Source: Faecalibacterium sp. An122 | GTDB taxonomy: Bacteria; Bacillota; Clostridia; Oscillospirales; Ruminococcaceae | Direction: 5' to 3' | DNA length: 64,000 bases | NCBI RefSeq assembly: GCF_002160895.1 | Contig: NZ_NFLL01000002.1 | Span: 124,001-188,000 of the forward strand | Shown: positions 28,243 to 40,223 of the stretch, piece by piece | How positions within the stretch are numbered: the stretch's first letter is position 1 | Layout of the letters: every line of letters begins with the position of its first letter | Made by a program: the position numbers and the translations under genes | Notes under the pieces: model-generated | What the model was told of the DNA's origin: nothing | Seen by the model: only the letters and a program-made list of their open reading frames with translations | Databases searched by the model: none

Positions 28243-29238
28243 TCAGCCGACCGGTTTGGACTTGTCCAGGGCGTCAAACTGGCGGATGATCTGAGGATCT
28301 TTCAGCTTGATGACCTTGCCGGTGAGATAGTGCAGGGTGTTTTCCTCGGGAATGTCCAGAAAACTCACCCGCACCGCACACAGGGCCTGGGTTTTGGCCC
28401 CGGCCCGCTCGTTGGCCTTGCGGTTGCCGTACTTGATGTCGCCCAGCACCGGCCGGCCCAGATAGGCCAGATGGGCCCGGATTTGATGGGTCCGCCCGGT
28501 AATCAGCCCGATCTTGCACAGGGCATAGGGCCCCGCCGTCCGCAGCACGTCCACATCGGTGATGATCTGCTTGCGGCGGCCCGCCTGGTCGGAATGGGCG
28601 TGGATGCTGACCTTGTTGGTCTTTTCGTCGTGTTCCCACCAGGCGGTGAACCGGCCCCGGGGCGGGATGCCCACCGTGATGGTGTAGTATTCCTTTTTCA
28701 GCCGGTCGGTGCGGATGATTTCGTTCATGTCCCGCAGAGAGGCGTAGTTTTTGGCCGCAATCACCAGGCCCTCGGTGCCCCGGTCCAGCCGGTTGCACAG
28801 GGCCGGCGCAAACCGGTTTTCCCCGCCGGGGGTGTATTCCCCTTTGTCGGTGAGATACTGGGTGAAGGCGTCCACCAGATTGGCGTCGCCGGTGCGGTCG
28901 CTGTGGCACAGCAGATGGGCGGGCTTGTACAGGACGGCGATGTTCTCGTCCTCGTAAATCACCTGGACTTTGGGCTGATGGGGCCGGGCGGGTTTGGCCG
29001 GCTTGGATGCCCGGGCCGGAGCGGCCTCGGGCGGGAAAAACTCGTCGTTGATGTACAGTTCAATCAGGTCCCCGGCGGCCAGACGGGCGTCGGGGGCGGC
29101 CTTTTTGCCGTTGACCTTGATCCGCTTGTTGCGGAAGCTCTTGTACAGCAGGCTGGTGGGCAGGCCCTGGGTCACGCTCTGCACAAAGCGGGACAGGCGT
29201 ACTCCTTCGTCGTTGGGGGTTGCGGTAAATTGTTTCAT
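28243..29238 (-). CDS. RNA pseudouridine synthase, RluC/RluD type
   Basis: 331 residues. An N-terminal S4 RNA-binding domain (VRLSRFVQSVTQGL, IKVNGKKA) is followed by an Ala/Pro/Lys linker (about 90-115) and the catalytic domain with CNRLDRGTEGLVIAAKN, where the Asp is the catalytic residue. TGRTHQIRAHLAYLG is also conserved. The target is expected to be 23S rRNA uridines; RluC versus RluD cannot be told. GAGGAATCTGCC precedes the ATG at 29238. Confidence 0.92.
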   Translation of the reverse strand: MKQFTATPNDEGVRLSRFVQSVTQGLPTSLLYKSFRNKRIKVNGKKAAPDARLAAGDLIELYINDEFFPPEAAPARASKPAKPARPHQPKVQVIYEDENIAVLYKPAHLLCHSDRTGDANLVDAFTQYLTDKGEYTPGGENRFAPALCNRLDRGTEGLVIAAKNYASLRDMNEIIRTDRLKKEYYTITVGIPPRGRFTAWWEHDEKTNKVSIHAHSDQAGRRKQIITDVDVLRTAGPYALCKIGLITGRTHQIRAHLAYLGRPVLGDIKYGNRKANERAGAKTQALCAVRVSFLDIPEENTLHYLTGKVIKLKDPQIIRQFDALDKSKPVG

Positions 29239-29402
29239 GGCAGATTCCTCACTTTGTACCCATGATAAACGATTTCGGGGTGCAAGTCAATTCGTGGGGA
29301 AAATTTGCCCCCGGGGTCTTGTCTTTTGGCCCAAAGAAAAGTATCCTTTAAATAAAAAGACCAGACCGCGCCGGCAGCCGGCCGGAGAGAGGAGGGGGCG
29401 TC

Positions 29403-30212
29403 ATGGCGCAGAAAAAGGAACCCAACAAGAGCATACACGCCGGGCACCGCCAGCGGATGCATCAGCGTGTGGAGAAGTATGGCCTGGAGAGCCTGGCGGA
29501 ACACGAAATGCTGGAGTATCTGCTCTACTTCACCAACGCCCAGAAGGACACCAACGCCATCGCCCATGACCTGCTGGAGACCTTCGGGGACTTTGCCGGG
29601 GTGCTGGAGGCCGATGAAAAGGAGTTGTGCGCCGTGAAGGGAATCGGGCCGGCGTCGGCCCGTCTGCTGCATCTGCTGCCCCAGGTGGCGGCCTGCTATC
29701 AGCACAGCCGGGTGAAGGACGGCCGCCGCCTGCGGACCACCGAACAGCTGGGCGCCTACGCCATGGCCCGCTACCAGGGCATCCAGAAGGAGCGGGTTTT
29801 GCTGATTTGTCTGAGCCGCCAGCACCGGATCACCTCCACCGCCTGGATCAAGCAGGGCGGGGAAGACCGGGTGGCCCTTCCCATCCAGGAGGCGGTTCGT
29901 CAGGCATTGCGGGCCCGGGCCGAGAGCGCCGTCCTCTGCCATAACCACCCCGGCGGCAGCGTTCTGCCCTCCCGCCAGGACCTGGAGGCCACCGCCAGCC
30001 TGGCCAAGGGAATGGCCGTGGTGGGCATCGAGCTGCTGGATCATATCATCGTCACCGATACCGAATACGCCTCCCTCCGCCAGCGGTGCGGCCTGGACCT
30101 TGTGACGGTGGACCAGCCCCGCATGGCCATGCTGCGGGAGCCGGATGCCGCAGAAACGCCCGACCCCGAGGAAGCCGCCGCTTCCGGCGAGCCCGACCCC
30201 GCCGGCGGGTGA
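29403..30212 (+). CDS. radC: RadC/JAB-domain protein
   Basis: 269 residues. An N-terminal helix-hairpin-helix region (about 65-85, CAVKGIGPASARLL) is followed by the JAB metalloprotease-like domain with CHNHPGGSVLPSRQD, giving the H-x-H...D zinc ligands. RadC has long been linked to DNA repair without clear proof. GGAGAGAGGAGGGGG precedes the ATG. Divergent from the pseudouridine synthase gene across a 164-nt gap. The C-terminal 25 residues are a Pro/Glu/Ala-rich tail. Confidence 0.9.
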   Translation: MAQKKEPNKSIHAGHRQRMHQRVEKYGLESLAEHEMLEYLLYFTNAQKDTNAIAHDLLETFGDFAGVLEADEKELCAVKGIGPASARLLHLLPQVAACYQHSRVKDGRRLRTTEQLGAYAMARYQGIQKERVLLICLSRQHRITSTAWIKQGGEDRVALPIQEAVRQALRARAESAVLCHNHPGGSVLPSRQDLEATASLAKGMAVVGIELLDHIIVTDTEYASLRQRCGLDLVTVDQPRMAMLREPDAAETPDPEEAAASGEPDPAGG

Positions 30213-30288
30213 AGGCCCCGGATGCATACCGGCGGGACGCCGGGCCAGACTGAGAGAAAAAGGCGGGAAAAAGATTTGTGGGATGGAC

Positions 30289-30317
30289 TGTACAGAATAA
30301 ATCAAACGTGGTATAAT
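30289..30317 (+). promoter_or_regulatory. Promoter of uvrBA
   Basis: TGTACA (30289-30294), 17-nt spacer, TATAAT (30312-30317). I see no clear Gram-positive SOS box (GAAC-N4-GTTC) around it. Confidence 0.6.
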
Positions 30318-30384
30318 CTTTGCGAGAGATACAACTATTGATTGTGAAGCCTGCGCCGGAATCCCGGCGGGGAGGAGGCCGTCT

Positions 30385-32428
30385 ATGGCAGAAAATCAAT
30401 TCAAACTGGTGTCGCCCTATCAGCCCACCGGCGACCAGCCCGAGGCCATCGAACAGCTGACGGCGGGGGTGGAGCGGGGAGACCGCTGCCAGACCCTGCT
30501 GGGCGTCACCGGCAGCGGCAAGACCTTTACCATGGCCAATGTCATCGCCCGGTGCAACCGGCCCACCCTGGTGCTGGCCCACAACAAGACCCTGGCCGCC
30601 CAGCTGTGCACCGAGTTCCGGGCGTTTTTCCCCGAAAACGCGGTGGAGTACTTTGTCTCCTACTACGACTACTACCAGCCCGAGGCCTATATCCCCAGCA
30701 CCGACACCTATATTGAAAAGGACAGCGCCATCAACGACGAAATCGACCGCCTGCGCCATTCGGCCACGGCGGCTTTGTCTGAGCGGCGGGATGTCATCAT
30801 TGTGGCGTCGGTGTCCTGCATTTACTCCTTGGGCGACCCCATCGACTACCGCAGCATGGTCATCAGCCTGCGCCCCGGCATGGAAATGAGCCGGGACGAC
30901 CTGTGCCGCCGCCTGGTGAACCTGCAGTACGAGCGCAACGACGTGAATTTCGTCCGCAACAAGTTCCGGGTGCGGGGAGATACGGTGGACATCTACCTGG
31001 CCTATATGAGCGAAATGGCCATCAAGGTGGAGTTTTTCGGGGATGAGATCGACCGCATCACCGAGTTCAACCCCCTCACCGGAGCCAAACAGAACATCGT
31101 CAAGCATGTGGCCATCTTCCCGGCCAGCCACTACATTGTCAGCGCCGAGAAAAAGGCCGCCGCCATCGAAAAAATCCGGGCCGAGTGCGACGCCCAGGTC
31201 AAACAGTTCACCGCCGAGGGCAAGCTCATCGAGGCCCAGCGCATCGCCCAGCGCACCAACTACGACATCGAGATGCTCAACGAGGTGGGTGTGTGCAAGG
31301 GCATCGAGAACTATTCGGCGGTATTGTCGGGCCGGGCTCCCGGCAGCATGCCCACCACCTTGCTGGATTATTTCCCGGAGGATTTCCTCCTGTTTGTGGA
31401 CGAGAGCCACGTCACCCTGCCCCAGGTGCGGGCCATGTATGGCGGCGACTACGCCCGCAAAAAGACCCTGGTGGAGTACGGCTTCCGGCTGCCCTCCGCC
31501 TTTGACAACCGCCCCCTCAAGTTTGAGGAGGTGGAGTCCAAGCTGAACCAGATCATCTTTGTGTCGGCCACCCCCGGCCCCTATGAAAAGGAGCACAGCA
31601 CCCAGGTGGCCCAGCAGGTGATCCGGCCCACCGGCCTGCTGGACCCGCTGATTTCGGTCCGCCCGGTGGAGGGCCAGGTGGTGGATCTGCTGGGCGAGAT
31701 CAAAGCCCGCACCGCCAAGGGCGAGCGGATTCTGGTTACCACCCTGACCAAAAAGATGGCCGAGGACCTGACCGATTACCTCACCGACCAGGGGGTCAAG
31801 GTCAAGTATATGCACCACGAGGTGGATACCTTTGAGCGGATGGAACTGATCAAGGATCTGCGCCTGGGCGCCATCGACGTGATTGTGGGCATCAACCTGC
31901 TGCGGGAGGGCCTGGACCTGCCCGAGGTGAGCCTGGTGGCCATCCTGGACGCCGACAAAGAGGGCTTCCTGCGCAGTGAAACCAGCCTGATCCAGACCAT
32001 CGGCCGGGCGGCCCGCAACGCCGAGGGCCTGGTTATCATGTACGCCGACACCGTCACCGACAGCATGGAGCGTGCCATCACCGAGACCGAGCGCCGCCGG
32101 GCCATCCAGATGGCCTACAACGAGGCCCACGGCATCGTCCCCAAGACCATCGTCAAGGAGATTCGGGATACCATCGAGATCAGCGACAAGGCCGAAAACG
32201 CCAAGGCCAACACCCGCCGGATGGGGGCCAAAGAGCGGGAGGCTGCCATCGACCGCCTGACCCGGGAGATGAAGGAGGCCGCCAAGCTGCTGAACTTTGA
32301 GCATGCGGCCTTCCTGCGGGATCAGATCGACCGGCTGCGCCGGGGCGAAAACCCCACCACCGACTCGGACGCCGAGAACGAGCGCCGCCAGAACCACGCA
32401 CAGACACAGAGAAAAGGAAGAAAATACT

Positions 32429-32442
<14 letters not shown>
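30385..32442 (+). CDS. uvrB: Excinuclease ABC subunit B
   Basis: 685 residues; the damage-verifying helicase of nucleotide excision repair. Walker [15 protein letters not shown], beta-hairpin region with [12 protein letters not shown], helicase motifs ([31 protein letters not shown]) and a C-terminal UVR coiled coil ([20 protein letters not shown]) that contacts UvrA and UvrC. GGGGAGGAGGCC precedes the ATG. The stop overlaps the start of uvrA by 14 nt. Confidence 0.97.
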
Positions 32443-35308
<2,866 letters not shown>

Positions 35309-35317
35309 AAAAATGGG

Positions 35318-35346
35318 TTGACAAGCGGCCCCAAAGTGAGTATAAT
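35318..35346 (+). promoter_or_regulatory. Consensus promoter of tRNA-Pro
   Basis: TTGACA (35318-35323), 17-nt spacer, TATAAT (35341-35346): a perfect sigma-A consensus, starting 9 nt after the uvrA stop. No uvrA terminator lies between. Confidence 0.92.
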
Positions 35347-35387
35347 AGCCCATGTCGCCCCGCTCTGGTAGGATCGGGGGCCGATAT

Positions 35388-35465
35388 CCGGGTGTAGCGC
35401 AGTTTTGGTAGCGCGCTTGAATGGGGTTCAAGAGGCCGTGAGTTCGATTCTCGCCACTCGGACCA
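35388..35465 (+). tRNA. tRNA-Pro (anticodon GGG)
   Basis: A full cloverleaf can be folded. Acceptor CCGGGTG/CACTCGG, D arm GCGC/GCGC with loop AGTTTTGGTA, anticodon stem CTTGA/TCAAG with seven-base loop ATGGGGT (anticodon GGG at positions 34-36), T arm GTGAG/CTCGC with loop TTCGATT, discriminator A and encoded CCA. The anticodon reads proline CCC/CCU codons. A perfect promoter precedes it and a strong terminator follows. Confidence 0.95.
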
Positions 35466-35469
35466 GACT

Positions 35470-35509
35470 CCGGGCTGTATCTCGCAGGAGATGCAGCCCG
35501 GATTTTTTT
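35470..35509 (+). terminator. Terminator of tRNA-Pro
   Basis: CCGGGCTG (35470-35477) pairs with CAGCCCGG (35494-35501), extended by an inner ATCTC/GAGAT pairing, then ATTTTTTTA. Confidence 0.93.
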
Positions 35510-35542
35510 ATTTTCCACACAGAAAGGGATTCACCAACGTCT

Positions 35543-36199
35543 ATGAAATGGTTTGCTTGTCTCCGGGCTTTGCTGGGGCCGGACCCTGCCCGGGAGAAAG
35601 GGGAGAGAGGAGAAAATCAGGTGGCGGCCCGCCTGGCCGAAAAAGGCTGGTTCCGGGTCAAGGGCCTGTGCCTGCGCAATCTGTACCTGCCGGCGGGGGA
35701 GAACGCCACCACCGAGGTGGATATGATCTACCTGACCCGGAAAGGGATTTACGTCATCGAGAGCAAAAACTACACCGGCCGGATCTACGGCGACGAGGAC
35801 CGGCCCCAGTGGACCGCCGCCGTGTATGCGGGCCGGGGCTGGCTGGGCCGGGTCAAGACCGAAAAGCACAGCCTGTACAACCCCATCTGGCAGAATGCAG
35901 GGCATATGCGGGCCTTGTCCCGCCTGGTGGGGCCGGAGGTGCCCCTGTGGTCGGTGATTGTGTTTTCGGGCCGGTGCCGCCTGGCGGATGTCCGGTGGGA
36001 CCGGGACGACACCGCCGTCTGCCGGGTGGAGGAGCTGCCCCGGGTCCTGCGGAAGCTGGGCCGCGGCAAACCCCTGTCCTGGCGGGAGGTGGAGGACCTG
36101 TACCGGCGTCTGGAGCCCTATACCCAGGTGTCCTGGTTCCAGAAACAGGCCCATATCCGCCAGGTGAAAGAGAAGGAGCGGGCCCGCCGCGGGCGGTAA
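35543..36199 (+). CDS. NERD-domain protein
   Basis: 218 residues. A NERD (nuclease-related) domain spans about 20-135: GERGENQVAARLAEKG, then TEVDMIYLTRKGIYVIESKNY, which supplies the D...E-x-K restriction-endonuclease-like residues. Its substrate is unknown; such proteins are thought to process DNA or RNA. A basic C-terminus (KEKERARRGR) could bind nucleic acid. The start at ATG 35543 has AAAGGG rather far upstream (about 16 nt), so the exact start is uncertain. Confidence 0.82.
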   Translation: MKWFACLRALLGPDPAREKGERGENQVAARLAEKGWFRVKGLCLRNLYLPAGENATTEVDMIYLTRKGIYVIESKNYTGRIYGDEDRPQWTAAVYAGRGWLGRVKTEKHSLYNPIWQNAGHMRALSRLVGPEVPLWSVIVFSGRCRLADVRWDRDDTAVCRVEELPRVLRKLGRGKPLSWREVEDLYRRLEPYTQVSWFQKQAHIRQVKEKERARRGR

Positions 36200-36385
36200 A
36201 AAGTACGCCTCTTTTCCGCGGCGTGGAGAAAAAGACCTATATTTTGGACAAGGTGCATAAAAATTGCGCGACGCCGTTCGACAAATGAGAAAATCCGGTG
36301 AAAGTTTGTCCTCAAACTATTTACAAATCGGTAACAGCTGCGTTAAACTAATCACAGAAAGTTCACCGGAAGGGATGAGGCAAAC

Positions 36386-37429
36386 TTGGAAACACAGTGC
36401 AGATGGCGCCGCCGGATTGCGGCGCTGATGTTGACCGTCGTGCTGCTGGTCACCTGTATGCCGGGTGCATGGGCAGCCGACCTGAACGTAGACGCAGGCT
36501 TTTACATGAAACAAAGCCGGAGCGGAACCTGCACCCTGACGGCGGCGGCCATGATGCTGCGCCGCCGGGCCTACCTGGACGGCCTGTCCGACTGGGTGGA
36601 TGTGACCGAGAACTCGGTTCGTCCGGCTGCCTGGTCCAATGGCCTGGCCCACAGCTTTACATACAAGTCCATGAAGGTGCTTTATGCCACCCTTCCCTCG
36701 GACAACACCGTCAAAACCCAGACCCTCATCAATCTGCTGGCCGCACACCCCGAGGGAATCGTCCTGTATGACCGGACCGAGCCCCACGCGGTTCTGCTGA
36801 CCGACTACACCAACGGGGTGTTTTATTGCTCCGACCCCGCCGGCAATATCTCGGCCGGCCGGGTGCCCCTCTCGGAGGCCATGGTCTCCCTGGCGGATGC
36901 CTCCTGCTACTGGTACATCGCCGAGGACCAGAACGCCGCCGCAGCCGCGCCCCAGACCGGGGAACTGCAGCTGGTGGGGGTTACATATCCCATCAATGTC
37001 CACGCCGGTTCGGGCCTGAGCCTGAACGGCACCGTCACCGCCACCGCAGGCAGCACCCTGGCGGAGGTGGCCGTCCTGGTGGAGGACGCCGCCGGCAACA
37101 CCGTCCTGAGTGCCTCCGCCAACCTGACCGGCGCCGAGAGCAGCTGGTCGGTGCGGGAAGTGGACAGCCAGATTCCCTTCGGCATCCTGCCCGCCGGCAA
37201 TTACACCTATCTGGTGATTGCCGAGGACACCACCGGCGCAAGCCTCTGCTTCACCAGCAGCTTCACGGTGTCGGATGCCGCCGCCAGCAGCGGGTCCTAT
37301 TGGTCCGTTCAGGACCCTGACGGCTCCATGCTCCAGGAGGAGCCCGCCGCACAGCCCGCCGCCGACAGTTCCAGCGGCAGCCTGATGGGCCTGGAAGATC
37401 TGTTCGGACTTTTTGGCTCTCTGTTCTGA
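36386..37429 (+). CDS. Secreted protein with C39-peptidase-like domain
   Basis: 347 residues. A Sec signal peptide (RRRIAALMLTVVLLV then TCMPGAWA) is cleaved near residue 30. A cysteine-peptidase-like domain follows (about 38-185): SRSGTCTLTAAAMML provides a candidate catalytic Cys, and EPHAVLLTDYTNGVFYCSDP the His and Asp, as in C39/papain-like folds. The C-terminal part (about 190-300) looks like an Ig-like beta domain, ending in a low-complexity Ser/Ala tail. Starts at TTG 36386 with GGGATGAGG upstream. No transporter or bacteriocin gene is next to it. Activity is inferred only. Confidence 0.7.
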   Translation: METQCRWRRRIAALMLTVVLLVTCMPGAWAADLNVDAGFYMKQSRSGTCTLTAAAMMLRRRAYLDGLSDWVDVTENSVRPAAWSNGLAHSFTYKSMKVLYATLPSDNTVKTQTLINLLAAHPEGIVLYDRTEPHAVLLTDYTNGVFYCSDPAGNISAGRVPLSEAMVSLADASCYWYIAEDQNAAAAAPQTGELQLVGVTYPINVHAGSGLSLNGTVTATAGSTLAEVAVLVEDAAGNTVLSASANLTGAESSWSVREVDSQIPFGILPAGNYTYLVIAEDTTGASLCFTSSFTVSDAAASSGSYWSVQDPDGSMLQEEPAAQPAADSSSGSLMGLEDLFGLFGSLF

Positions 37430-37450
37430 GTTTTTCCTGAAATAAGACAT

Positions 37451-37486
37451 GGCCCCGGCGCTGTCTTGAAACGCCGGGGCCGTTTT
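37451..37486 (+). terminator. Terminator of the secreted C39-like gene
   Basis: GGCCCCGGCG (37451-37460) pairs with CGCCGGGGCC (37472-37481), then GTTTTG. Confidence 0.88.
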
Positions 37487-37512
37487 GTTCCTGAAAAAGG
37501 GGAATCCTAAGT

Positions 37513-38544
37513 CTAAGGATCAAGGGTGGTGCCGGGAAAGTAGTGGGCCAGAATCTCGATCCAGCTCTTGCCCTGCTCGGCCAGGGCCTTGGCGCCCCAT
37601 TGGCTCAGGCCCACCCCATGGCCGTAGCCCCGGGTGGTGATGGAAAATGCATCCCCCTGGGCCTGGATGGTGAAACAGGCGCTCCGCAGCCCCAGCGCCG
37701 ACCGCAGGGCGGTGCCCTTCACCGTCTGGCCGCAGACCGGCAGGCTGTCCACATAGCCCGAGGGGGTGTAGCTGGGGGTGCCGAACCAGGCCGAAGGGTC
37801 GATGCCGGCGGTGGAAATCCCCAGGGCCGACCCCAGCGCCCCGCTGACCTGTTCGACTGACAGGGTCACCGTCACCTCATAGTCCTGGGCGGTCAGGTCG
37901 GTGCTGCTGTCCACCGCGGTCAGATAGGGAAGGGCGGTGTCCCAGACGTTTTCACTGGCCTCGGTCATGCCGTTGGAAATGGCGAAGTAGCTGGCCCCTG
38001 CCGGGGCCCCGTCGTAGTACAGCACCTGCCCCGCCACCTGGTCGATGAGGGCGGACAGCCGGGCGTAGTTGGCCTCGTAGGCGGTGCCCCAGTAGCTCCG
38101 CAGCACCGTGTCGGTCAGGCAGCCCTGACGCCGGGCCGGGTCCACCGCCAGCCAGGGGCCGGCGGGATCGTCGCAGTGGTCCCGGCAGTAGAGAATGTAA
38201 CTGTGGCAGGCTACCGCCTGGGCCTTGAGGGCCTCGTCCGGCCAGCTGACCGGCATTTCGGACGCCACCGCCCCAATGAGATAGTCCCGCATGGACAGGG
38301 TGAGGGTCTGGCCGCTGTTCTCGTCCTGCAGCAGGACGGTGGTGTTGTCGCCCTCCGTGCCGGTGCCGGCCAGGCCCGCCAGGCCTCCCGGCTCCTGGGA
38401 CTGGGGCGCCGGGGCCGCCCCGCTGTCCGCCAGCCCGGGGGCGGAAGCCCCCAGCAGCTGCTCCATCACCAGATAGCTGGCCAGGGGCAGCGCCGTGCCC
38501 AGCGCCAGCAGCAGGGCCCATAATAGGATAATCGCTTTTTTCAA
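37513..38544 (-). CDS. SpoIID/LytB-domain protein
   Basis: 343 residues, anchored by an N-terminal membrane helix (about 3-28). The SpoIID/LytB domain carries the predicted lytic transglycosylase Glu (E96 in GAVASEMPVSWPDEALKAQA) and the late GYGHGVGLSQWGAKA motif. In sporulators SpoIID degrades peptidoglycan during engulfment; related proteins act in vegetative wall turnover. Starts at TTG 38544 (MKKAIILLWALL) with AAAGGAGG 11 nt upstream. None of the usual spoIID neighbours (spoIIQ, spoIIID) is present in the window. Confidence 0.87.
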   Translation of the reverse strand: MKKAIILLWALLLALGTALPLASYLVMEQLLGASAPGLADSGAAPAPQSQEPGGLAGLAGTGTEGDNTTVLLQDENSGQTLTLSMRDYLIGAVASEMPVSWPDEALKAQAVACHSYILYCRDHCDDPAGPWLAVDPARRQGCLTDTVLRSYWGTAYEANYARLSALIDQVAGQVLYYDGAPAGASYFAISNGMTEASENVWDTALPYLTAVDSSTDLTAQDYEVTVTLSVEQVSGALGSALGISTAGIDPSAWFGTPSYTPSGYVDSLPVCGQTVKGTALRSALGLRSACFTIQAQGDAFSITTRGYGHGVGLSQWGAKALAEQGKSWIEILAHYFPGTTLDP

Positions 38545-38852
38545 GCCGGAACAAGCCTCCTTTCTGGGGTACAGGATACCACTGAACCCTCGCGGGAAAG
38601 GCCGAAACGCGCCTGGATGTGTGCGTGCCCCAGCGACGAAATGTGAATAAAATCCGAATATTCTTAAAATATTTCGTATTTCGGGCCGGGTTTGGACAGT
38701 TTTGACTTGAATTTATTTAACAAAAGCGATATCATAAGCACATCCATCGCATTTTAGTGGAAAGGGGATCTTTGCACACCAGAGAGGCAAAACAAACGAT
38801 ACCGGCCGCGGGTGCTCTCTGCGGCCGTATGGAGAAGGGAAGGGGATTCGTC
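38545..38852. other. Intergenic control region spoIID-like / citrate synthase
   Basis: 308 nt without a gene. It is A+T-rich around 38640-38740 and carries the citrate synthase promoter. The transcribed leader has a GC hairpin CGGCCGC (38803-38809) with GCGGCCG (38821-38827), but no T-run. An in-frame ATG at 38757 exists but has no ribosome binding site. Confidence 0.6.
38707..38735 (+). promoter_or_regulatory. Likely promoter of citrate synthase
   Basis: TTGAAT (38707-38712), 17-nt spacer, TATCAT (38730-38735), in the A+T-rich patch. TTGACT five bases upstream offers an alternative -35 box with poor spacing. Confidence 0.6.
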
Positions 38853-40217
38853 ATGATGAATACAAATTCGGGAACCAAAGAGCACGAGGCCATGAAAACC
38901 CTCTGTGAGGAGTATCTGGCCAATAACTACATCGACCCCGAGACCAGCGAGCGGCTGGGCGTCAAGCGCGGCCTGCGCAACCCGGATGGCACCGGTGTTC
39001 TGGCAGGCCTGACCAACGTCTGTGACGTTGTGGGCTACAAAAAGGATCAGGAAGGGCACATCATCCCGATTCCTGGTCGGCTGATTTACCGCGGCGTCAA
39101 CATCAACGAGATCGTGGAGGAAGCCTACCGCAACGACCACTTTGTGTTTGAGGAGGTCATCTGGCTTCTGCTGTTCGGCAGCCTGCCCACCAAAAAGCAG
39201 CTGGAGAACTTCCGCGACATTCTGGCCGAACACCGCGACCTGCCGGAGGGCTTCATGGACACCATGAACGCTCCCTCGCCCAACATCATGAACAAAATGC
39301 AGCGGTGTGTCCTGGGCATGTACTCCTACGACGAGAACCCCGAGGACCTGAGCCTGGAGAACCTGCTGCACCAGAGCATCGCCCTCATCGGCGGCATGCC
39401 CACCATGATGGTGAACGCCTACCAGATGAAGCGCCGCTTCTACGATAAGCAGAGCATGTTCTTCCACCTGCCCCAGCCGGGCCACTGCACGGCGGAGCAT
39501 ATCCTCAGCACCTACCGCCCGGACCAGAAGTTCACCCACGAGGAAGCCAAGCTGCTGGACACCTGTCTGCTGCTCCATGCCGACCACGGCGGCGGCAACT
39601 GCTCCACCTTTGCCACCCGCGTGGTGTCCTCCTCCGGGTCGGACACCTATTCGGCCATTGCGGCGGGCATCGGCGCCCTGAAGGGCCCCAAGCACGGCGG
39701 CGCCAACCTGGCCGTCAACCGCCAGCTGAAAGATATCCTGGCCCACGTGGAAAACTACGACGATGACGATGAGGTCCGCGAGTACCTGCGCCGCATCCTG
39801 CGCAAGCAGGCCGGCGACGGCAGCGGCCTGATCTACGGCATGGGCCACGCCGTCTACACCATCAGCGATCCCCGTGAGGTGATCCTGAAGGAGCGCGCCC
39901 GCCACCTGGCCTACGAGAAGGGCTTTGAGGCCGAGTACAATATGCTGTGCAGCATCGAGCGCCTGGCCCCGGCCATCTTCGCCGAGGAGAAGGGCAGCTC
40001 CAAGCCGGTCTGCGCCAACGTGGACCTGTTCAGCGGCCTGATCTACCAGATGCTGGGCATCTCGGAGGACCTGTACACCCCGCTGTTCGCCATCGCCCGT
40101 CTGCCGGGCTGGTGCGCACACCGCATCGAAGAAGTGGTCTTTGCCAACCGGATCATCCGTCCGGCCTATAAATATCTGGGGGTGCGTCAGCGCTATAAGC
40201 CCCTCGAGGAGCGTTAA
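38853..40217 (+). CDS. gltA: Citrate synthase
   Basis: 454 residues; condenses oxaloacetate and acetyl-CoA. Key segments: LLHADHGGGNCSTFATR, GPKHGGANLAVN and IYGMGHAVYTISDPR, carrying the catalytic histidines, followed by a later Asp. The sequence resembles the clostridial type with an N-terminal extension. I start at ATG 38853 (MMNTNSGTKEHEAM) with GAAGGGAAGGGG 7 nt upstream rather than at 38757. It feeds 2-oxoglutarate formation used by gdhA and gltBD. A membrane protein gene follows after 6 nt. Confidence 0.93.
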   Translation: MMNTNSGTKEHEAMKTLCEEYLANNYIDPETSERLGVKRGLRNPDGTGVLAGLTNVCDVVGYKKDQEGHIIPIPGRLIYRGVNINEIVEEAYRNDHFVFEEVIWLLLFGSLPTKKQLENFRDILAEHRDLPEGFMDTMNAPSPNIMNKMQRCVLGMYSYDENPEDLSLENLLHQSIALIGGMPTMMVNAYQMKRRFYDKQSMFFHLPQPGHCTAEHILSTYRPDQKFTHEEAKLLDTCLLLHADHGGGNCSTFATRVVSSSGSDTYSAIAAGIGALKGPKHGGANLAVNRQLKDILAHVENYDDDDEVREYLRRILRKQAGDGSGLIYGMGHAVYTISDPREVILKERARHLAYEKGFEAEYNMLCSIERLAPAIFAEEKGSSKPVCANVDLFSGLIYQMLGISEDLYTPLFAIARLPGWCAHRIEEVVFANRIIRPAYKYLGVRQRYKPLEER

Positions 40218-40223
40218 CCGAAG

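Noticed and set aside
26669-29238. Competence operon because of comM
   Set aside because: Only the ComM/YifB ATPase is present, next to a pseudouridine synthase; no com uptake genes occur in the window.
29303-29345. Another copy of repeat E in the rluC-type/radC gap
   Set aside because: It shares only GTCTTTTGG and AAGAAAAGTA fragments in a different arrangement; too short to call.
36330-36370. Promoter for the secreted C39-like gene (TTTACA with TTAAAC, 17-nt spacing)
   Set aside because: The -10 box matches consensus at only three positions.
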